Shown: one piece after another, positions 17,272-26,639 of the stretch
Position numbering within the stretch: the stretch's first letter is position 1
Layout: every line of letters begins with the position of its first letter
Assembly (NCBI GenBank): GCA_002709565.1
Contig: PAPY01000007.1
Span: forward strand, 62,001-126,000
Reading direction: 5' to 3'
From: Legionellales bacterium
Lineage (GTDB): Bacteria; Pseudomonadota; Gammaproteobacteria; UBA1113
Length of the DNA: 64,000 nt
The notes under the pieces: generated by a model
Seen by the model: only the letters and a program-made list of their open reading frames with translations
What the model was told of the DNA's origin: nothing
Databases searched by the model: none
Translations under genes and position numbers: made by a program

Positions 17272-18107
17272 CGCACAACCAATAATGAACAAGGCACATG
17301 TGCGAGAATTTTTTCGGCAGTACTCCCCATTAAGGTCTTGGTGAGAGAGCTGTGGCCCTTAGCGCCGATGATGACAAGATCATGATCAAAGTCTTCTGCC
17401 ATATCGAGAATAACCCGGGATGGTTGGCCCCAGGGGAAATGTTTCTCGACTTTAATGCCGGACAAGTCGATGTTGCTCAGGATATCCTCCATGTCGGCGA
17501 CCTTTTGTGTTTTTAGTGTATCTTCTTTAGTGACGATATCCTTATCACTCATACCCAATGGATTAAAATCCATACGCGGAACGGCAAAGACGATAGTCAA
17601 TTCGGCATTGAGTTTTTGACAAACTTTAATCGCTAATTGCAAGGCCAAAATGGCATGATCAGAGCCATCAAAGCCACAGAGAATTTTTTTGCAAGCAGTA
17701 GACTTGATGAGTATAACCGACTGCTCTGCACTTCTAACAACAGAGGCTGCTGTGGTACCTGTCAGAAAATGAGTTGGTGAAGCCTCGCTGTCACCACCCA
17801 TGACTATCAAATTGGCATTATGATCTTTCGCCTCATGTAAAATGGCATTAGCCGCGTTACCTTTTTGGACGCTGGTGCGATTATTTGAACCACCACTGTG
17901 TGCAAGTTTTTGTTGCCAGGTTTCTAAACGTTGTTGTACTTCTTTTTCGTAAATACCCGATGAAAACCAGTCTTTCCAAAATGAATCAATAACATGCAGT
18001 AACAATACGTCAATAGTAAAAAGTTTTTCAATTTCACACATGAAATCAAGTGCTAACTTTGAAGTCTCTGAAAAGTCAGTCGCGAATAAAATCTTGAGGC
18101 TGTCCAT
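17268..18107 (-). CDS. Tandem-domain universal stress protein
   Basis: 279 residues made of two UspA domains. Each carries the ATP-binding glycine pattern: GGDSEASPTHFLTGTTA in the first and GAKGHSSLTKTLMGSTAEK in the second (G-x2-G-x9-G-S/T in the second is canonical). The N-terminal strand KILFATDFSETSK is typical. UspA tandem proteins are cytoplasmic stress-survival factors. It lies 13 bp downstream of dsbD on the same strand and may be co-transcribed. Confidence 0.9.
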   Translation of the reverse strand: MDSLKILFATDFSETSKLALDFMCEIEKLFTIDVLLLHVIDSFWKDWFSSGIYEKEVQQRLETWQQKLAHSGGSNNRTSVQKGNAANAILHEAKDHNANLIVMGGDSEASPTHFLTGTTAASVVRSAEQSVILIKSTACKKILCGFDGSDHAILALQLAIKVCQKLNAELTIVFAVPRMDFNPLGMSDKDIVTKEDTLKTQKVADMEDILSNIDLSGIKVEKHFPWGQPSRVILDMAEDFDHDLVIIGAKGHSSLTKTLMGSTAEKILAHVPCSLLVVR

Positions 18108-18120
18108 AGTGCATCCTTAG

Positions 18121-19941
18121 TTACTGCGTTGTGAATTGCCGAATATGTTCAATAAATTTTTCTGGTCCCATGGTGCCGACAATACGAGAATTTGGAATTT
18201 CGTCACCGTCTTGATCAAAAAACATGATAGTCGGTGGCGCGACAACACGGTTGGCCTTTTGCAAGGCTTTGTCAATGGCGTCATTTTGGGTAACATCAGC
18301 TTGCAGGACAATTAAGTTGGCCAGAGTTGCTTGTACCGTTGGGTCGCTAAAGGTTTGTTTCTCCATCTCAAGGCAGGATAAACACCAATCCGCATAGAAA
18401 TCTAACAGAGTGATTTTGTTTTGCTGTTTGGCCATGTCGAGTTGTTGATTTAAATCGTCAACTGTTTTGATCTGAGTGAATACGTGTTTGCTCGGGGTTG
18501 AGGTGGCAACCTGATCACTGGCAAAGTTTAAATTCCCTAAGGGTTGTAGGGGATCTGTATTACCCGTGGCGGCACCTATCATCAAAATGATGCCGTAAAT
18601 AGCCATCACTAGGCTTAAACCTTTCCAGAACTGTGCCCAGCCGGTTAATACTTCACGGTGTAATAATCCCATGTAGACAGCGGATACCAATAATAGTATG
18701 GCCCATAATGCCATCGCTAGTTGACCTGGGATAATTCGCGATAACATCCAAATTGCTACAGCGAGCATGATAACGCCGAAGAACGCTTTGACATTGTCCA
18801 TCCAGGGGCCTGCTTTTGGCAGCAGCTTGCCGTGTGATGTGCCGATAATAATTAATGGTATACCCATGCCAATTCCCATGGCCCAGAGTGCTAAACCACC
18901 AAGCACTGCATCACCCGTGTTACCAATATAAGCCAGTGCCCCAACTAAGGGGGCTGTAACACAGGGAGAAACAATCAACGTTGATAGCACTCCCATGATA
19001 GCAACACCAAGATATGTACCACTTTGTTGGTGACTACTGACACCTGTTATCTTTTCTTGCCATTTGGCAGGGAGTTGTAATTCATAAAAGCCAAACAGAG
19101 ACAGTGCTAACAACACGAATATAATACTAAAAGCTGTGATCACCCACGGAGTTTGCATGGCTGCTTGGATGCTACCACCGGCAAAACCCGCAATGACGCC
19201 AACAATGGCATAGGTGACTGACATTGCTAGCACGTAGGTGAACGACAACCAGAAGGCTTTGAGGCCACTGATATGTTTGCCATGACCAATGATAATGCCT
19301 GACAAAATCGGGATCATGGGTAACACACAAGGGGTGAATGAGAGCAATAAACCAAACCCCAAAAAGCTCAATAAGCTTACCCATAAACTGTGCTGGCTGA
19401 GAAGTTCAGTCACTTTATCTTGTTCGCTCTGTGATGTGGGACTACCTACAGCATGGGGCAGTGCAGCCGCAAGCTCATCAGGATCGATATCTTTTATTCC
19501 TGTGCCGGCACTGTTGGGAATATTTAAGTTCAATGTGATTTGCTTGGCTTGGGGAGGGTAGCAGAAATTATTTTCTGAGCAGCCTTGATAACCAATGAGT
19601 AAGGTAATTTTGCCTTGGGCATTGGCCACATTCAGTGGAATATCAACAGATTGCTCGTAGGCTTCGTACTTGCCGATGATGTCATCTTCCCGGTGAATGC
19701 CTTCCGGTAACTGAGCCGGCGTGGCTTGGCCATTGGCGGGCTTGGCAAGTTTGAATTGAAACCTGTCTTTATAGAGATAATACCCCGGCAAAATATCCCA
19801 ATGCACGGTGATGGTATCTGCGTCAGTAACCGTTGCCGCAGGATGAAACACTTGCTCAACCGGCAACGGTTGGCCATTTTCTTGGGCAAAACCAAGACTT
19901 GAAATTAATAACAATATGCCAGTGAGTAGTATGCGTTTCAT
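18121..19941 (-). CDS. dsbD: Thiol:disulfide interchange protein DsbD
   Basis: 606 residues, full-length DsbD. A signal peptide (KRILLTGILLLISSLGFA) precedes the periplasmic alpha domain with its Cys pair (GCSENNFC). Eight membrane spans follow with the two core cysteines in FTPCVLPMIPIL and VSPCVTAPLVGA. The C-terminal thioredoxin domain has DFYADWCLSCLEMEK (C-L-S-C in place of the common CVAC). DsbD carries electrons from cytoplasmic thioredoxin to periplasmic isomerases and cytochrome-maturation proteins. The upstream gene (19960-20577) encodes a Dsb-type lipoprotein, a likely redox partner. Confidence 0.95.
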   Translation of the reverse strand: MKRILLTGILLLISSLGFAQENGQPLPVEQVFHPAATVTDADTITVHWDILPGYYLYKDRFQFKLAKPANGQATPAQLPEGIHREDDIIGKYEAYEQSVDIPLNVANAQGKITLLIGYQGCSENNFCYPPQAKQITLNLNIPNSAGTGIKDIDPDELAAALPHAVGSPTSQSEQDKVTELLSQHSLWVSLLSFLGFGLLLSFTPCVLPMIPILSGIIIGHGKHISGLKAFWLSFTYVLAMSVTYAIVGVIAGFAGGSIQAAMQTPWVITAFSIIFVLLALSLFGFYELQLPAKWQEKITGVSSHQQSGTYLGVAIMGVLSTLIVSPCVTAPLVGALAYIGNTGDAVLGGLALWAMGIGMGIPLIIIGTSHGKLLPKAGPWMDNVKAFFGVIMLAVAIWMLSRIIPGQLAMALWAILLLVSAVYMGLLHREVLTGWAQFWKGLSLVMAIYGIILMIGAATGNTDPLQPLGNLNFASDQVATSTPSKHVFTQIKTVDDLNQQLDMAKQQNKITLLDFYADWCLSCLEMEKQTFSDPTVQATLANLIVLQADVTQNDAIDKALQKANRVVAPPTIMFFDQDGDEIPNSRIVGTMGPEKFIEHIRQFTTQ

Positions 19942-19959
19942 CAGGGTCTCTTATTGCGG

Positions 19960-20577
19960 TTAACTATTCGTAGCACTACTAATCAGTGCTTCGATTTCTG
20001 CTTTAGTCGGATCGCCGGCGAACTCTTTCGGCTTGCTGTTAGTATCTTGGGTTTTGCCTGCAAACAGCGTTGGTGTGCCTTTGATGTCCATCATTTTGGC
20101 TAAGGCTTTGTTCTCAGCCATGGCTTCAGTGACTGTTTGTGAGAACATGTCTTTTTGCAGTTGTTCAACATTACAGTTTGCTAGCTTGGCATATTGCAAA
20201 ACCCGCTCTATGGTCAAAGGTTGTTTAGAGTTGATCAATAATCGATGCAGGGCTAAGTAGCGGCCTTGCAATTTAGCCGCCTGGGCAGCACGAGAAGCAA
20301 ATTCAGAATCAGCCCCTAGGATGGCAATATCACGATAGACGACGCGGACATTATCATCTGCTTGGATAATTTGCTCGATATCAGGTTGGATTTTTTTGCA
20401 AAACTTACAACGGTAATCAAAAAATTCCACTAAAGTGACATCGCCTTCAGGATTACCATCCACGTTCACGGGGAGGGCATCATAAAGCCGTTTTGTGGTG
20501 GAGTTGGACTGAGAACAAGCCGTGAGGGCGAGCAAAAAGGTAACAAATAGAGCAATAAAAGTGGTTTTTTTGAGCAT
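19960..20577 (-). CDS. DsbA/DsbC-family thioredoxin-fold lipoprotein
   Basis: 205 residues from the start at 20577, which has GAAGGAA just upstream; a longer reading from 20643 lacks this. The signal peptide ends in a lipobox (LLALTAC), so the protein is likely anchored in a membrane facing the periplasm. The thioredoxin fold has the active site FFDYRCKFCKK and the cis-Pro loop IKGTPTLF. Fold details match DsbA-like oxidoreductases (com1/DSBA family). It sits 18 bp upstream of dsbD on the same strand, so the two probably form an oxidative-folding operon. Confidence 0.88.
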   Translation of the reverse strand: MLKKTTFIALFVTFLLALTACSQSNSTTKRLYDALPVNVDGNPEGDVTLVEFFDYRCKFCKKIQPDIEQIIQADDNVRVVYRDIAILGADSEFASRAAQAAKLQGRYLALHRLLINSKQPLTIERVLQYAKLANCNVEQLQKDMFSQTVTEAMAENKALAKMMDIKGTPTLFAGKTQDTNSKPKEFAGDPTKAEIEALISSATNS

Positions 20578-20717
20578 TTCGGTTCCTTCGGATCTACATA
20601 AGAAATAGTAGTACACCGTAAGTGAGCTGGAAAGATGAGTCAAGCATTTGCTGTTATCATGTTGTAATTTCTCTGAACATCTTTATATTAGAGGGACATT
20701 TTACGAGGTAAAAAGCC

Positions 20718-21134
20718 ATGTTGACCCCAATTCCTATCAGATTCCCTATATTTTTCAAATGGTTACTGCTGCTTTTGCCGTTGGTAGAGATAGTTGGCTT
20801 TGTCCTAGTGGGGCAGTGGTTTGGTATCTGGCCCATGCTGTTACTGATTTTTATCACGACAGTACTAGGGGTCGCGGTTTTGCGTACCACTGGGATGCTC
20901 GCCGTTTGGCGTGCACAGGGACAAGCCGAAATACCACCAATGAATCAGATGCTGGTCCGGGGATTCGCGGGTATGTTGTTGATTTTACCGGGATTTTTGA
21001 CCGACATCCTGGGGCTCGCATTACTCTTACCACATATGAGTAGCTGGCTGGTTAGACGCCAAACCGGCACACAATCACAACCAGCTGCTGCTAATGACAA
21101 TGTCATCGAAGGTGAATTTACCCGCAAAGACTAA
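20718..21134 (+). CDS. fxsA: FxsA-family membrane protein
   Basis: 138 residues with the FxsA pattern: PLVEIVGFVLVGQWFG, TTVLGVAVLRTTG, and GFAGMLLILPGFLTDILGL, three to four inner-membrane spans, then a polar tail ending IEGEFTRKD. FxsA overexpression relieves phage T7 exclusion in F plasmid-bearing E. coli; its normal role is not well defined. It lies upstream of groES, as in many gammaproteobacteria. It is divergent from the dsb operon across ~140 bp. Confidence 0.9.
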   Translation: MLTPIPIRFPIFFKWLLLLLPLVEIVGFVLVGQWFGIWPMLLLIFITTVLGVAVLRTTGMLAVWRAQGQAEIPPMNQMLVRGFAGMLLILPGFLTDILGLALLLPHMSSWLVRRQTGTQSQPAAANDNVIEGEFTRKD

Positions 21135-21191
21135 AGTACCCCTTGAATTCTTTCATACAGTCCCTATCTCCCTTGCAAGCGGGGGAAATGC

Positions 21192-21219
21192 TTGACACAA
21201 GGCATCACCCCGTTAGAAT
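21192..21219 (+). promoter_or_regulatory. groESL promoter
   Basis: TTGACA (21192-21197), a 16-bp spacer and TAGAAT (21214-21219) form a strong sigma-70-like promoter. The same stretch also contains CTTGACA followed 10 bp later by CCCC, which loosely resembles a sigma-32 heat-shock promoter. The CIRCE operator begins at the last base of the -10 box. Confidence 0.7.
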
Positions 21220-21245
21220 TAGCACTCTCTAAGAGAGAGTGCTAA
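21219..21245. promoter_or_regulatory. CIRCE element (HrcA operator) of groESL
   Basis: TTAGCACTC (21219-21227), nine bases, then GAGTGCTAA (21237-21245): an exact match to the CIRCE consensus bound by the heat-shock repressor HrcA. It covers the expected transcription start, so HrcA should block groESL until heat inactivates it. hrcA itself is not in the window. Confidence 0.95.
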
Positions 21246-21307
21246 GCAACAGTGTGGCAGCACTGCTGCCTATACAGGTTGTCATTCATTATTGAGGAGT
21301 TAAACAT

Positions 21308-21598
21308 ATGAGCAATATTCGTCCTTTGCGTGACCGCATCGTGGTTGAACGCCAAGAAGAACGTACTACAGCTGGTGGTATTGTGATCCCAGATACGGCT
21401 GGTGAAAAGCCAATGATCGGTTTGGTCAAAGCGGTTGGCCCAGGCAAAACCCTAGAAACCGGTGCCGTTGTTGAACCTGTGGTTAAGACTGGCGATAAGG
21501 TCTTATTCGGTAAATATGCCGGTACTGAAGTTGAGCTAGCTGGTCAACAGTTAGTGGTTATGCGTGAAGATGACATCATGGGTGTCGTTGAAGGTTAA
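21308..21598 (+). CDS. groS: Co-chaperonin GroES
   Basis: 96 residues, full length. The opening [13 protein letters not shown], the mobile-loop region [13 protein letters not shown] and the end [14 protein letters not shown] are diagnostic of GroES. It caps the GroEL ring during protein folding in the cytoplasm. GAGGAG precedes ATG 21308. groEL follows 24 bp downstream, and both are under the CIRCE-overlapped promoter. Confidence 0.97.
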   Translation: MSNIRPLRDRIVVERQEERTTAGGIVIPDTAGEKPMIGLVKAVGPGKTLETGAVVEPVVKTGDKVLFGKYAGTEVELAGQQLVVMREDDIMGVVEG

Positions 21599-21622
21599 TT
21601 ATTTAGAAGAGAGGAATTACAA

Positions 21623-23266
21623 ATGCCTGCTAAAATTTTAAAATTCAGTATTGATGCTCGGGAGTTAATTCTCCAAGGTGCAGAGCTGTTAACACGTGCA
21701 GTACAAGTAACTTTAGGCCCTAAAGGCCGTAATGTTGCTTTGGATAGGAAGTTTGGCGCACCAACTATTACTAAGGACGGTGTTTCTGTTGCCAAAGAGA
21801 TTGAATTGGAAGATCCTTTCCAAAATATGGGCGCGCAAATGGTGAAAGAAGTTGCATCACAGACCTCTGACTTGGCCGGTGATGGTACGACTACTGCAAC
21901 TGTACTTGCTTATGCATTATTTCGTGAAGGCCTTAAAGGTGTTGCTGCCGGTCTTAACCCAATGGATCTTAAGCGTGGTATTGACAAAGCTGTCCGTGCT
22001 GCAGTTGAAGCTCTTAAAAAACTGTCCCAATCTTGCGAAAGCAAAGAACAAATCAAAAACGTCGGTACTGTGTCTGCCAACGGCGATCCTGAAATCGGCG
22101 AAGCTATCGCTGAAGCGATGGAAAAAGTCGGTAAGGAAGGGGTTATCACGGTTGAAGAAGGTAAATCCCTCGAGAATGAACTGGAAACTGTTGAAGGTAT
22201 GCAGTTTGACCGCGGTTATATTTCACCTTACTTTGTGAATAACCAAAACAACATGAAAGCGGAACTTGAGTCACCATTCATTTTGTTGGCTGATAAGAAG
22301 ATCAGCAACATCCGTGACTTAATTCCTTTGTTGGAGAATGTTGCTAAAGCTGGTCGTGGCTTGGTTATCATTGCTGAAGACATTGAAGGCGAAGCGCTTG
22401 CAACCTTAGTTGTCAATAACATTCGTGGTATTGTGAAAGTTGCTGCGGTTAAAGCCCCAGGTTTTGGTGACCGCCGTAAAGCAATGCTGGAAGATATTGC
22501 TATTTTGACCGGTGCGACAGTAATTTCTGAAGAAACAGGACGCACTTTAGAGTCTGCGACACTTGAAGATTTAGGTACCGCGAAGAAAGTTATTATCTCT
22601 AAAGATGATACAACTATCGTCGATGGTGATGGTGGCGAAGGCGATATTCAAAATCGTATCGAACAAATCCGTAAGCAAGTCAAAGAAGCAAGCTCTGACT
22701 ATGATCGTGAAAAACTGCAAGAACGTGTGGCTAAATTAGCTGGTGGTGTTGCAGTGATCAAAGTGGGCGCTGCTACTGAAGTTGAAATGAAAGAGAAAAA
22801 AGCCCGTGTTGAAGATGCATTGCATGCAACTCGTGCAGCGGTAGAAGAAGGCATTGTCCCTGGTGGTGGTGTCGCATTACTACGTGCTTTAGAAGGCATC
22901 AAGGATCTCAAAGGTGATAATGCTGATCAGACTGTTGGTATTGATATTGCCCGTCGGGCGATGCAAGCGCCATTACGTCAAATCGTGACTAATGCGGGTC
23001 AAGAAGCATCTGTGATACTCGACAAAGTGATCAACGAAAAAGGTAACTTTGGTTATGATGCGGCCACTGACGAGTATGTTGATATGGTTGCTAACGGTAT
23101 CATTGATCCAACCAAAGTAACCCGTAGCGCTCTGCAGAATGCAGCGTCTATCTCTGGTTTACTGTTAACCACTGAATGTATGGTTTCAGAAATACCTAAA
23201 GAAGATGCTGGCATGCCTGATATGGGCGGCATGGGTGGCATGGGCGGAATGGGCGGCATGATGTAA
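21623..23266 (+). CDS. groL: Chaperonin GroEL
   Basis: 547 residues, the usual length. ATP-binding and hydrolysis motifs are intact ([23 protein letters not shown] with the catalytic Asp, then [10 protein letters not shown]). The protein ends in the Gly-Gly-Met repeat tail. The first ~35 residues diverge more than the rest from the common pattern ([20 protein letters not shown]), whereas the equatorial core is conserved. GAGAGGA precedes ATG 21623. An intrinsic terminator follows at 23295. Confidence 0.97.
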   Translation: MPAKILKFSIDARELILQGAELLTRAVQVTLGPKGRNVALDRKFGAPTITKDGVSVAKEIELEDPFQNMGAQMVKEVASQTSDLAGDGTTTATVLAYALFREGLKGVAAGLNPMDLKRGIDKAVRAAVEALKKLSQSCESKEQIKNVGTVSANGDPEIGEAIAEAMEKVGKEGVITVEEGKSLENELETVEGMQFDRGYISPYFVNNQNNMKAELESPFILLADKKISNIRDLIPLLENVAKAGRGLVIIAEDIEGEALATLVVNNIRGIVKVAAVKAPGFGDRRKAMLEDIAILTGATVISEETGRTLESATLEDLGTAKKVIISKDDTTIVDGDGGEGDIQNRIEQIRKQVKEASSDYDREKLQERVAKLAGGVAVIKVGAATEVEMKEKKARVEDALHATRAAVEEGIVPGGGVALLRALEGIKDLKGDNADQTVGIDIARRAMQAPLRQIVTNAGQEASVILDKVINEKGNFGYDAATDEYVDMVANGIIDPTKVTRSALQNAASISGLLLTTECMVSEIPKEDAGMPDMGGMGGMGGMGGMM

Positions 23267-23294
23267 GCCGACATTCAGTCTAGACCTGATACAA

Positions 23295-23323
23295 GAAACC
23301 CCGCTTATGCGGGGTTTCTTTTT
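23295..23323 (+). terminator. Intrinsic terminator of groESL
   Basis: GAAACCCCGC (23295-23304) and GCGGGGTTTC (23309-23318) make a 10-bp stem around TTAT, extended by A-T pairs into the following T-run (23319-23323). It lies about 30 bp after the groEL stop. Confidence 0.95.
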
Positions 23324-23386
23324 GGGGGCTGTAATCATAGCGTATGAGAAAAGTCGCAAAACTCTTCTGTCATTGCGGCTTTTGAT

Positions 23387-23866
23387 TTAATCCATCTTAA
23401 AATGCGGATTCTCGTAATAAATTTTGCCTTTGCCTTGGCCAGGGAAACAGCCATGAATATTTTGTGGATCTAGTACGTCGGAACGGATGCTAAGGTGGCC
23501 GCCATGACTGACAATAGCACTATCCGGTACGATAGCACGAATAACAGCAAAGCTAGCATCCATCGAGCGGGCATAACTCAGCGCCTTCTCACGGCTAATA
23601 AAGATAGTCTTCGTATCCAGCCGTTCATCGAGATTAAAAATTGATCGTTTGAAGAAGTATTTAAGTTTACGGCGCCGTTGGCGATAATTTAGGCCGGAAT
23701 AAATCATATACACATCAATATAGCGAATAGTATCATTAGCAGCAGTTCTGTAGGGGTTGATAAACAGTTCGGTTGGTAGCTGTTGTTGAGCACGCTTACG
23801 CCGTTGCCCGCGTCGCAGTGGATTGAGTTCTACAAAACCCAATAAGCTATTGGAAAGAATCGCCAT
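23387..23866 (-). CDS. Hypothetical protein, unrecognised
   Basis: 159 residues with no family I recognise. The N-terminal half is very basic (GQRRKRAQQQLP, later YRQRRRKLKYFFKR), then comes a mixed alpha/beta segment (TIFISREKALSYARSMDASFAVIRAIV) that reads like a folded domain, and a C-terminus rich in Gly and aromatic residues. There is no signal peptide or membrane span. Coding appears real: no competing frame, base composition like its neighbours. It stands alone between the groESL terminator and a 357-bp gap. Binding to nucleic acid or to a host target are both conceivable; neither is shown. Confidence 0.6.
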   Translation of the reverse strand: MAILSNSLLGFVELNPLRRGQRRKRAQQQLPTELFINPYRTAANDTIRYIDVYMIYSGLNYRQRRRKLKYFFKRSIFNLDERLDTKTIFISREKALSYARSMDASFAVIRAIVPDSAIVSHGGHLSIRSDVLDPQNIHGCFPGQGKGKIYYENPHFKMD

Positions 23867-24056
23867 ATGTATCCTTGTTGTCTGTAAATAGTTGCACTGT
23901 TAGCAACGCGAATTAAGAGATATAGCTCGTTGATCAGGTGCGGTTATTTCCAGCGGCTTCCTCTGCCCACCCAATACTTTCTCATTGCTTGTTAACGGTT
24001 TGTCATCAATTATGAAGAGCTAACAATCGCGTGCGTAGGGGGAAGTATAGGCAGCT

Positions 24057-24098
24057 AAGCTTAAGATAAAATTAACAAAATTTTGCGACCTTAAGCTT
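24057..24098. other. Nested hairpin in the 357-bp gap between 23867 and 24223
   Basis: AAGCTTAAG (24057-24065) and CTTAAGCTT (24090-24098) are exact inverted arms, and inside them AAAATT (24068-24073) pairs with AATTTT (24079-24084). The gap holds the divergent promoters of the hypothetical gene and pilU; I see no ORF or RNA gene in the rest of it. Confidence 0.4.
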
Positions 24099-24223
24099 TT
24101 TCCCGCCTAACGGTGGCAGACATTGGCTGAAGTAGGCTCCGGCCACGCGAATAGGCTCGCAAGCCCATTCGCGAGATCCCTGCTATGCTTATTGAAGTGT
24201 AATCTCGCAACAGGATAGGAAGA

Positions 24224-25384
24224 ATGGCGGTCGACTTAGAAGAACTCCTCAAATTAATGGGCGAGAAAGAAGCATCCGATCTCTACCTCAGCACGGGTAT
24301 CGCTCCCACCTTGAAGGTCTTTGGGAAGCTTGAGCCGGTGGGCAAAACTGCCCTCAAAGGCAGCGATATCAAAGATATTGCCAACAAAATCATGACCAAG
24401 CCCCAACAAGAGCAATTTGCCCAGCGCCCAGAGATGAATTTAGCCTTATCGCGAGACAAAGTGGGTCGCTTTAGGATTAATATTTTCATGCAATCCGGCG
24501 AATATGGGATGGTTATCCGCTACATTAAATACGACATTCCGAACCCAGAAGAGCTAGGATTGCCGCCCATCATCAAGAAGCTCGCCATGCAAAGGCGTGG
24601 ACTCGTAATGTTTGTCGGGGCCACATCTACCGGTAAATCAACCTCCCTGGCTTCTATTATTGAACATCGTAACCAACATAGTGATGGTCATATTATAACC
24701 ATCGAAGATCCTATTGAATTTGTTCACAAGCACAAACGTTCTGTTATTAATCAGCGCGAAGTCGGGATTGATACCTTAGAATACGGGGATGCCCTCAAGA
24801 ATGCGTTACGTCAGGCACCGGATGTTATTCTCATCGGTGAGGTGAGGAGCGCTGAGAACATGGAATATGCCTTAACTTTTTCCGAAACTGGACATCTGTG
24901 CATGTCTACTTTGCATGCCAATAATGCAAACCAAGCAATCGACAGAATTATCCATTTTTTCCCTGAAGAAATGCGTGACCAGGTGTTATTGGACTTATCT
25001 TTTAACTTAATTGCTTTTGTTTCCCAGCGTTTGATCCCGTCCAAGGACGGTAAACGGGCGTTAGCAGTAGAAGTTATGCTCGGTACACCCCTGATCCGGG
25101 ACTTAATTCGTCGTGGTGAGATCTCTGAGCTGAAGGGGGTGATGGAACGTTCCGAGAATGTTGGTATGCAAACTTTTGACATGGCCCTGTTTAATCTTTA
25201 TCAAGAAGATAAAATTACCTACGAAGAGGCATTGCGCAACGCTGACTCCGCCAATAACCTGCGTTTGAAGATTTCCTTGGCCAAAGGCACCAGCAAAACC
25301 GCTGGTGAAAAATTAAGCCTCAAAGAAGAAATCGAAGATATTATTGAGATCCCGGGCGTGAGCTCTAAACGAGAAGAAAAATAA
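24224..25384 (+). CDS. pilU: Type IV pilus retraction ATPase PilU
   Basis: 386 residues of the PilT/PilU hexameric ATPase family. Walker A is GATSTGKSTS, followed by the Asp box (ITIEDPIEFVH), Walker B (APDVILIGEVRS) and His box (HLCMSTLHANNANQA). The C-terminal extension NVGMQTFDMALFNLYQ then EEALRNADSANNLRLKI favours PilU over PilT. PilU assists PilT in depolymerising type IV pili, giving twitching and DNA uptake. It acts at the cytoplasmic face of the pilus machine. No pilT or other pil genes are adjacent. Confidence 0.9.
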   Translation: MAVDLEELLKLMGEKEASDLYLSTGIAPTLKVFGKLEPVGKTALKGSDIKDIANKIMTKPQQEQFAQRPEMNLALSRDKVGRFRINIFMQSGEYGMVIRYIKYDIPNPEELGLPPIIKKLAMQRRGLVMFVGATSTGKSTSLASIIEHRNQHSDGHIITIEDPIEFVHKHKRSVINQREVGIDTLEYGDALKNALRQAPDVILIGEVRSAENMEYALTFSETGHLCMSTLHANNANQAIDRIIHFFPEEMRDQVLLDLSFNLIAFVSQRLIPSKDGKRALAVEVMLGTPLIRDLIRRGEISELKGVMERSENVGMQTFDMALFNLYQEDKITYEEALRNADSANNLRLKISLAKGTSKTAGEKLSLKEEIEDIIEIPGVSSKREEK

Positions 25385-25440
25385 TTGACATACCCAGAGC
25401 CCCATGTCGATAATGTCGTCCACAGACAGGGGAGAACATC

Positions 25441-26631
25441 ATGACCAAAGCGATATTATCTGACTTAGCACAACGAGTCGACGAATTAAAAGAAACCGGC
25501 CTCTACAAAGCAGAACGGGTGATCACAAGCCAACAGCAAGCAGCAATTGATGTAAAATCAGGTGCGCAAGTACTGAATTTTTGTGCCAATAACTATCTTG
25601 GCTTATCCAACCATCCCGAATTAATCAAAGCCGGCCAAGCCGGGTTGGAGGAATATGGTTATGGCATGTCATCCGTGCGTTTTATCTGTGGTACCCAAGC
25701 ACCCCATATTGAACTGGAGCAGCGTATTTCTGCTTTTCTTGGGATGGAAGATACGATTCTATATTCATCATGTTTTGATGCCAATGGCGGTTTATTTGAA
25801 ACCTTACTCGGCCCTGAAGATGCGGTCATCAGTGACGAGTTGAATCACGCCAGTATTATTGATGGTATCCGTTTGTGTAAAGCGAAACGCTTGCGCTACA
25901 AAAACAACAACATGCAAGATCTAGAGGAGCAACTTAAACAAGCCCAAGATTGCCGTTATCGTTTAATTGCTACTGATGGTGTATTTTCCATGGACGGCAT
26001 CATCGCAAACCTTGGCGCGATATGTGATTTAGCGGATAAATACGACGCTCTAGTGATGGTGGATGACTCCCATGCTACCGGATTCACGGGTAAAAAGGGG
26101 CGTGGGACCCATGAGTATTGTGATGTTATGGGGCGTATCGATATTATTACCAGTACCTTGGGCAAAGCCCTAGGCGGTGCGTCAGGTGGTTTTACCAGTG
26201 CCCGCAAAGAAATTGTCGAATGGTTGCGGCAGCGTTCACGGCCTTATTTATTCTCGAACAGTCTTGCGCCAATGATTGCGAGTGCATCAATCAAAGTGTT
26301 GGATATCCTCGAGGGCAGCGATGAGTTACGTGAGCGGTTGCGAGACAATAGTCAGTATTTCCGTGAACAAATGACGGCGTTGGGGTTTGATTTGGTACCT
26401 GGCGAGCATCCTATTATTCCGGTGATGATAGGGGATGCAAAAGTTGCATCTACCATGGCGGACAAACTACTAGCCGAAGGTATTTACGTCATTGGATTTT
26501 CTTATCCTGTGGTGCCGAAAGGCAAAGCCCGTATTCGCACACAAATGTCAGCAGGCCACACACGAGAACAATTAGACAAAGCCATTCATGCCTTTGCCAA
26601 TGTTGGCAAAGACATGGGGCTGATTAAATAA
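25441..26631 (+). CDS. kbl: 2-amino-3-ketobutyrate CoA ligase (glycine C-acetyltransferase)
   Basis: 396 residues of the alpha-oxoamine synthase group of PLP enzymes. Markers include [14 protein letters not shown] near the N-terminus, [17 protein letters not shown] (PLP-ring Asp/His), and the PLP-lysine in [15 protein letters not shown]. It cleaves 2-amino-3-oxobutanoate with CoA to glycine and acetyl-CoA, the second step of threonine degradation. tdh follows 8 bp downstream in the canonical kbl-tdh operon. GGGGAG precedes the ATG. The glycine made here could feed the gcv system encoded at 41 kb. Confidence 0.96.
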   Translation: MTKAILSDLAQRVDELKETGLYKAERVITSQQQAAIDVKSGAQVLNFCANNYLGLSNHPELIKAGQAGLEEYGYGMSSVRFICGTQAPHIELEQRISAFLGMEDTILYSSCFDANGGLFETLLGPEDAVISDELNHASIIDGIRLCKAKRLRYKNNNMQDLEEQLKQAQDCRYRLIATDGVFSMDGIIANLGAICDLADKYDALVMVDDSHATGFTGKKGRGTHEYCDVMGRIDIITSTLGKALGGASGGFTSARKEIVEWLRQRSRPYLFSNSLAPMIASASIKVLDILEGSDELRERLRDNSQYFREQMTALGFDLVPGEHPIIPVMIGDAKVASTMADKLLAEGIYVIGFSYPVVPKGKARIRTQMSAGHTREQLDKAIHAFANVGKDMGLIK

Positions 26632-26639
26632 GGTTACCT

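Noticed and set aside
21852-22238. Long alternative-frame ORF inside groEL
   Set aside because: It is a shadow of the groEL frame with no ribosome site and a composition typical of out-of-frame reading.
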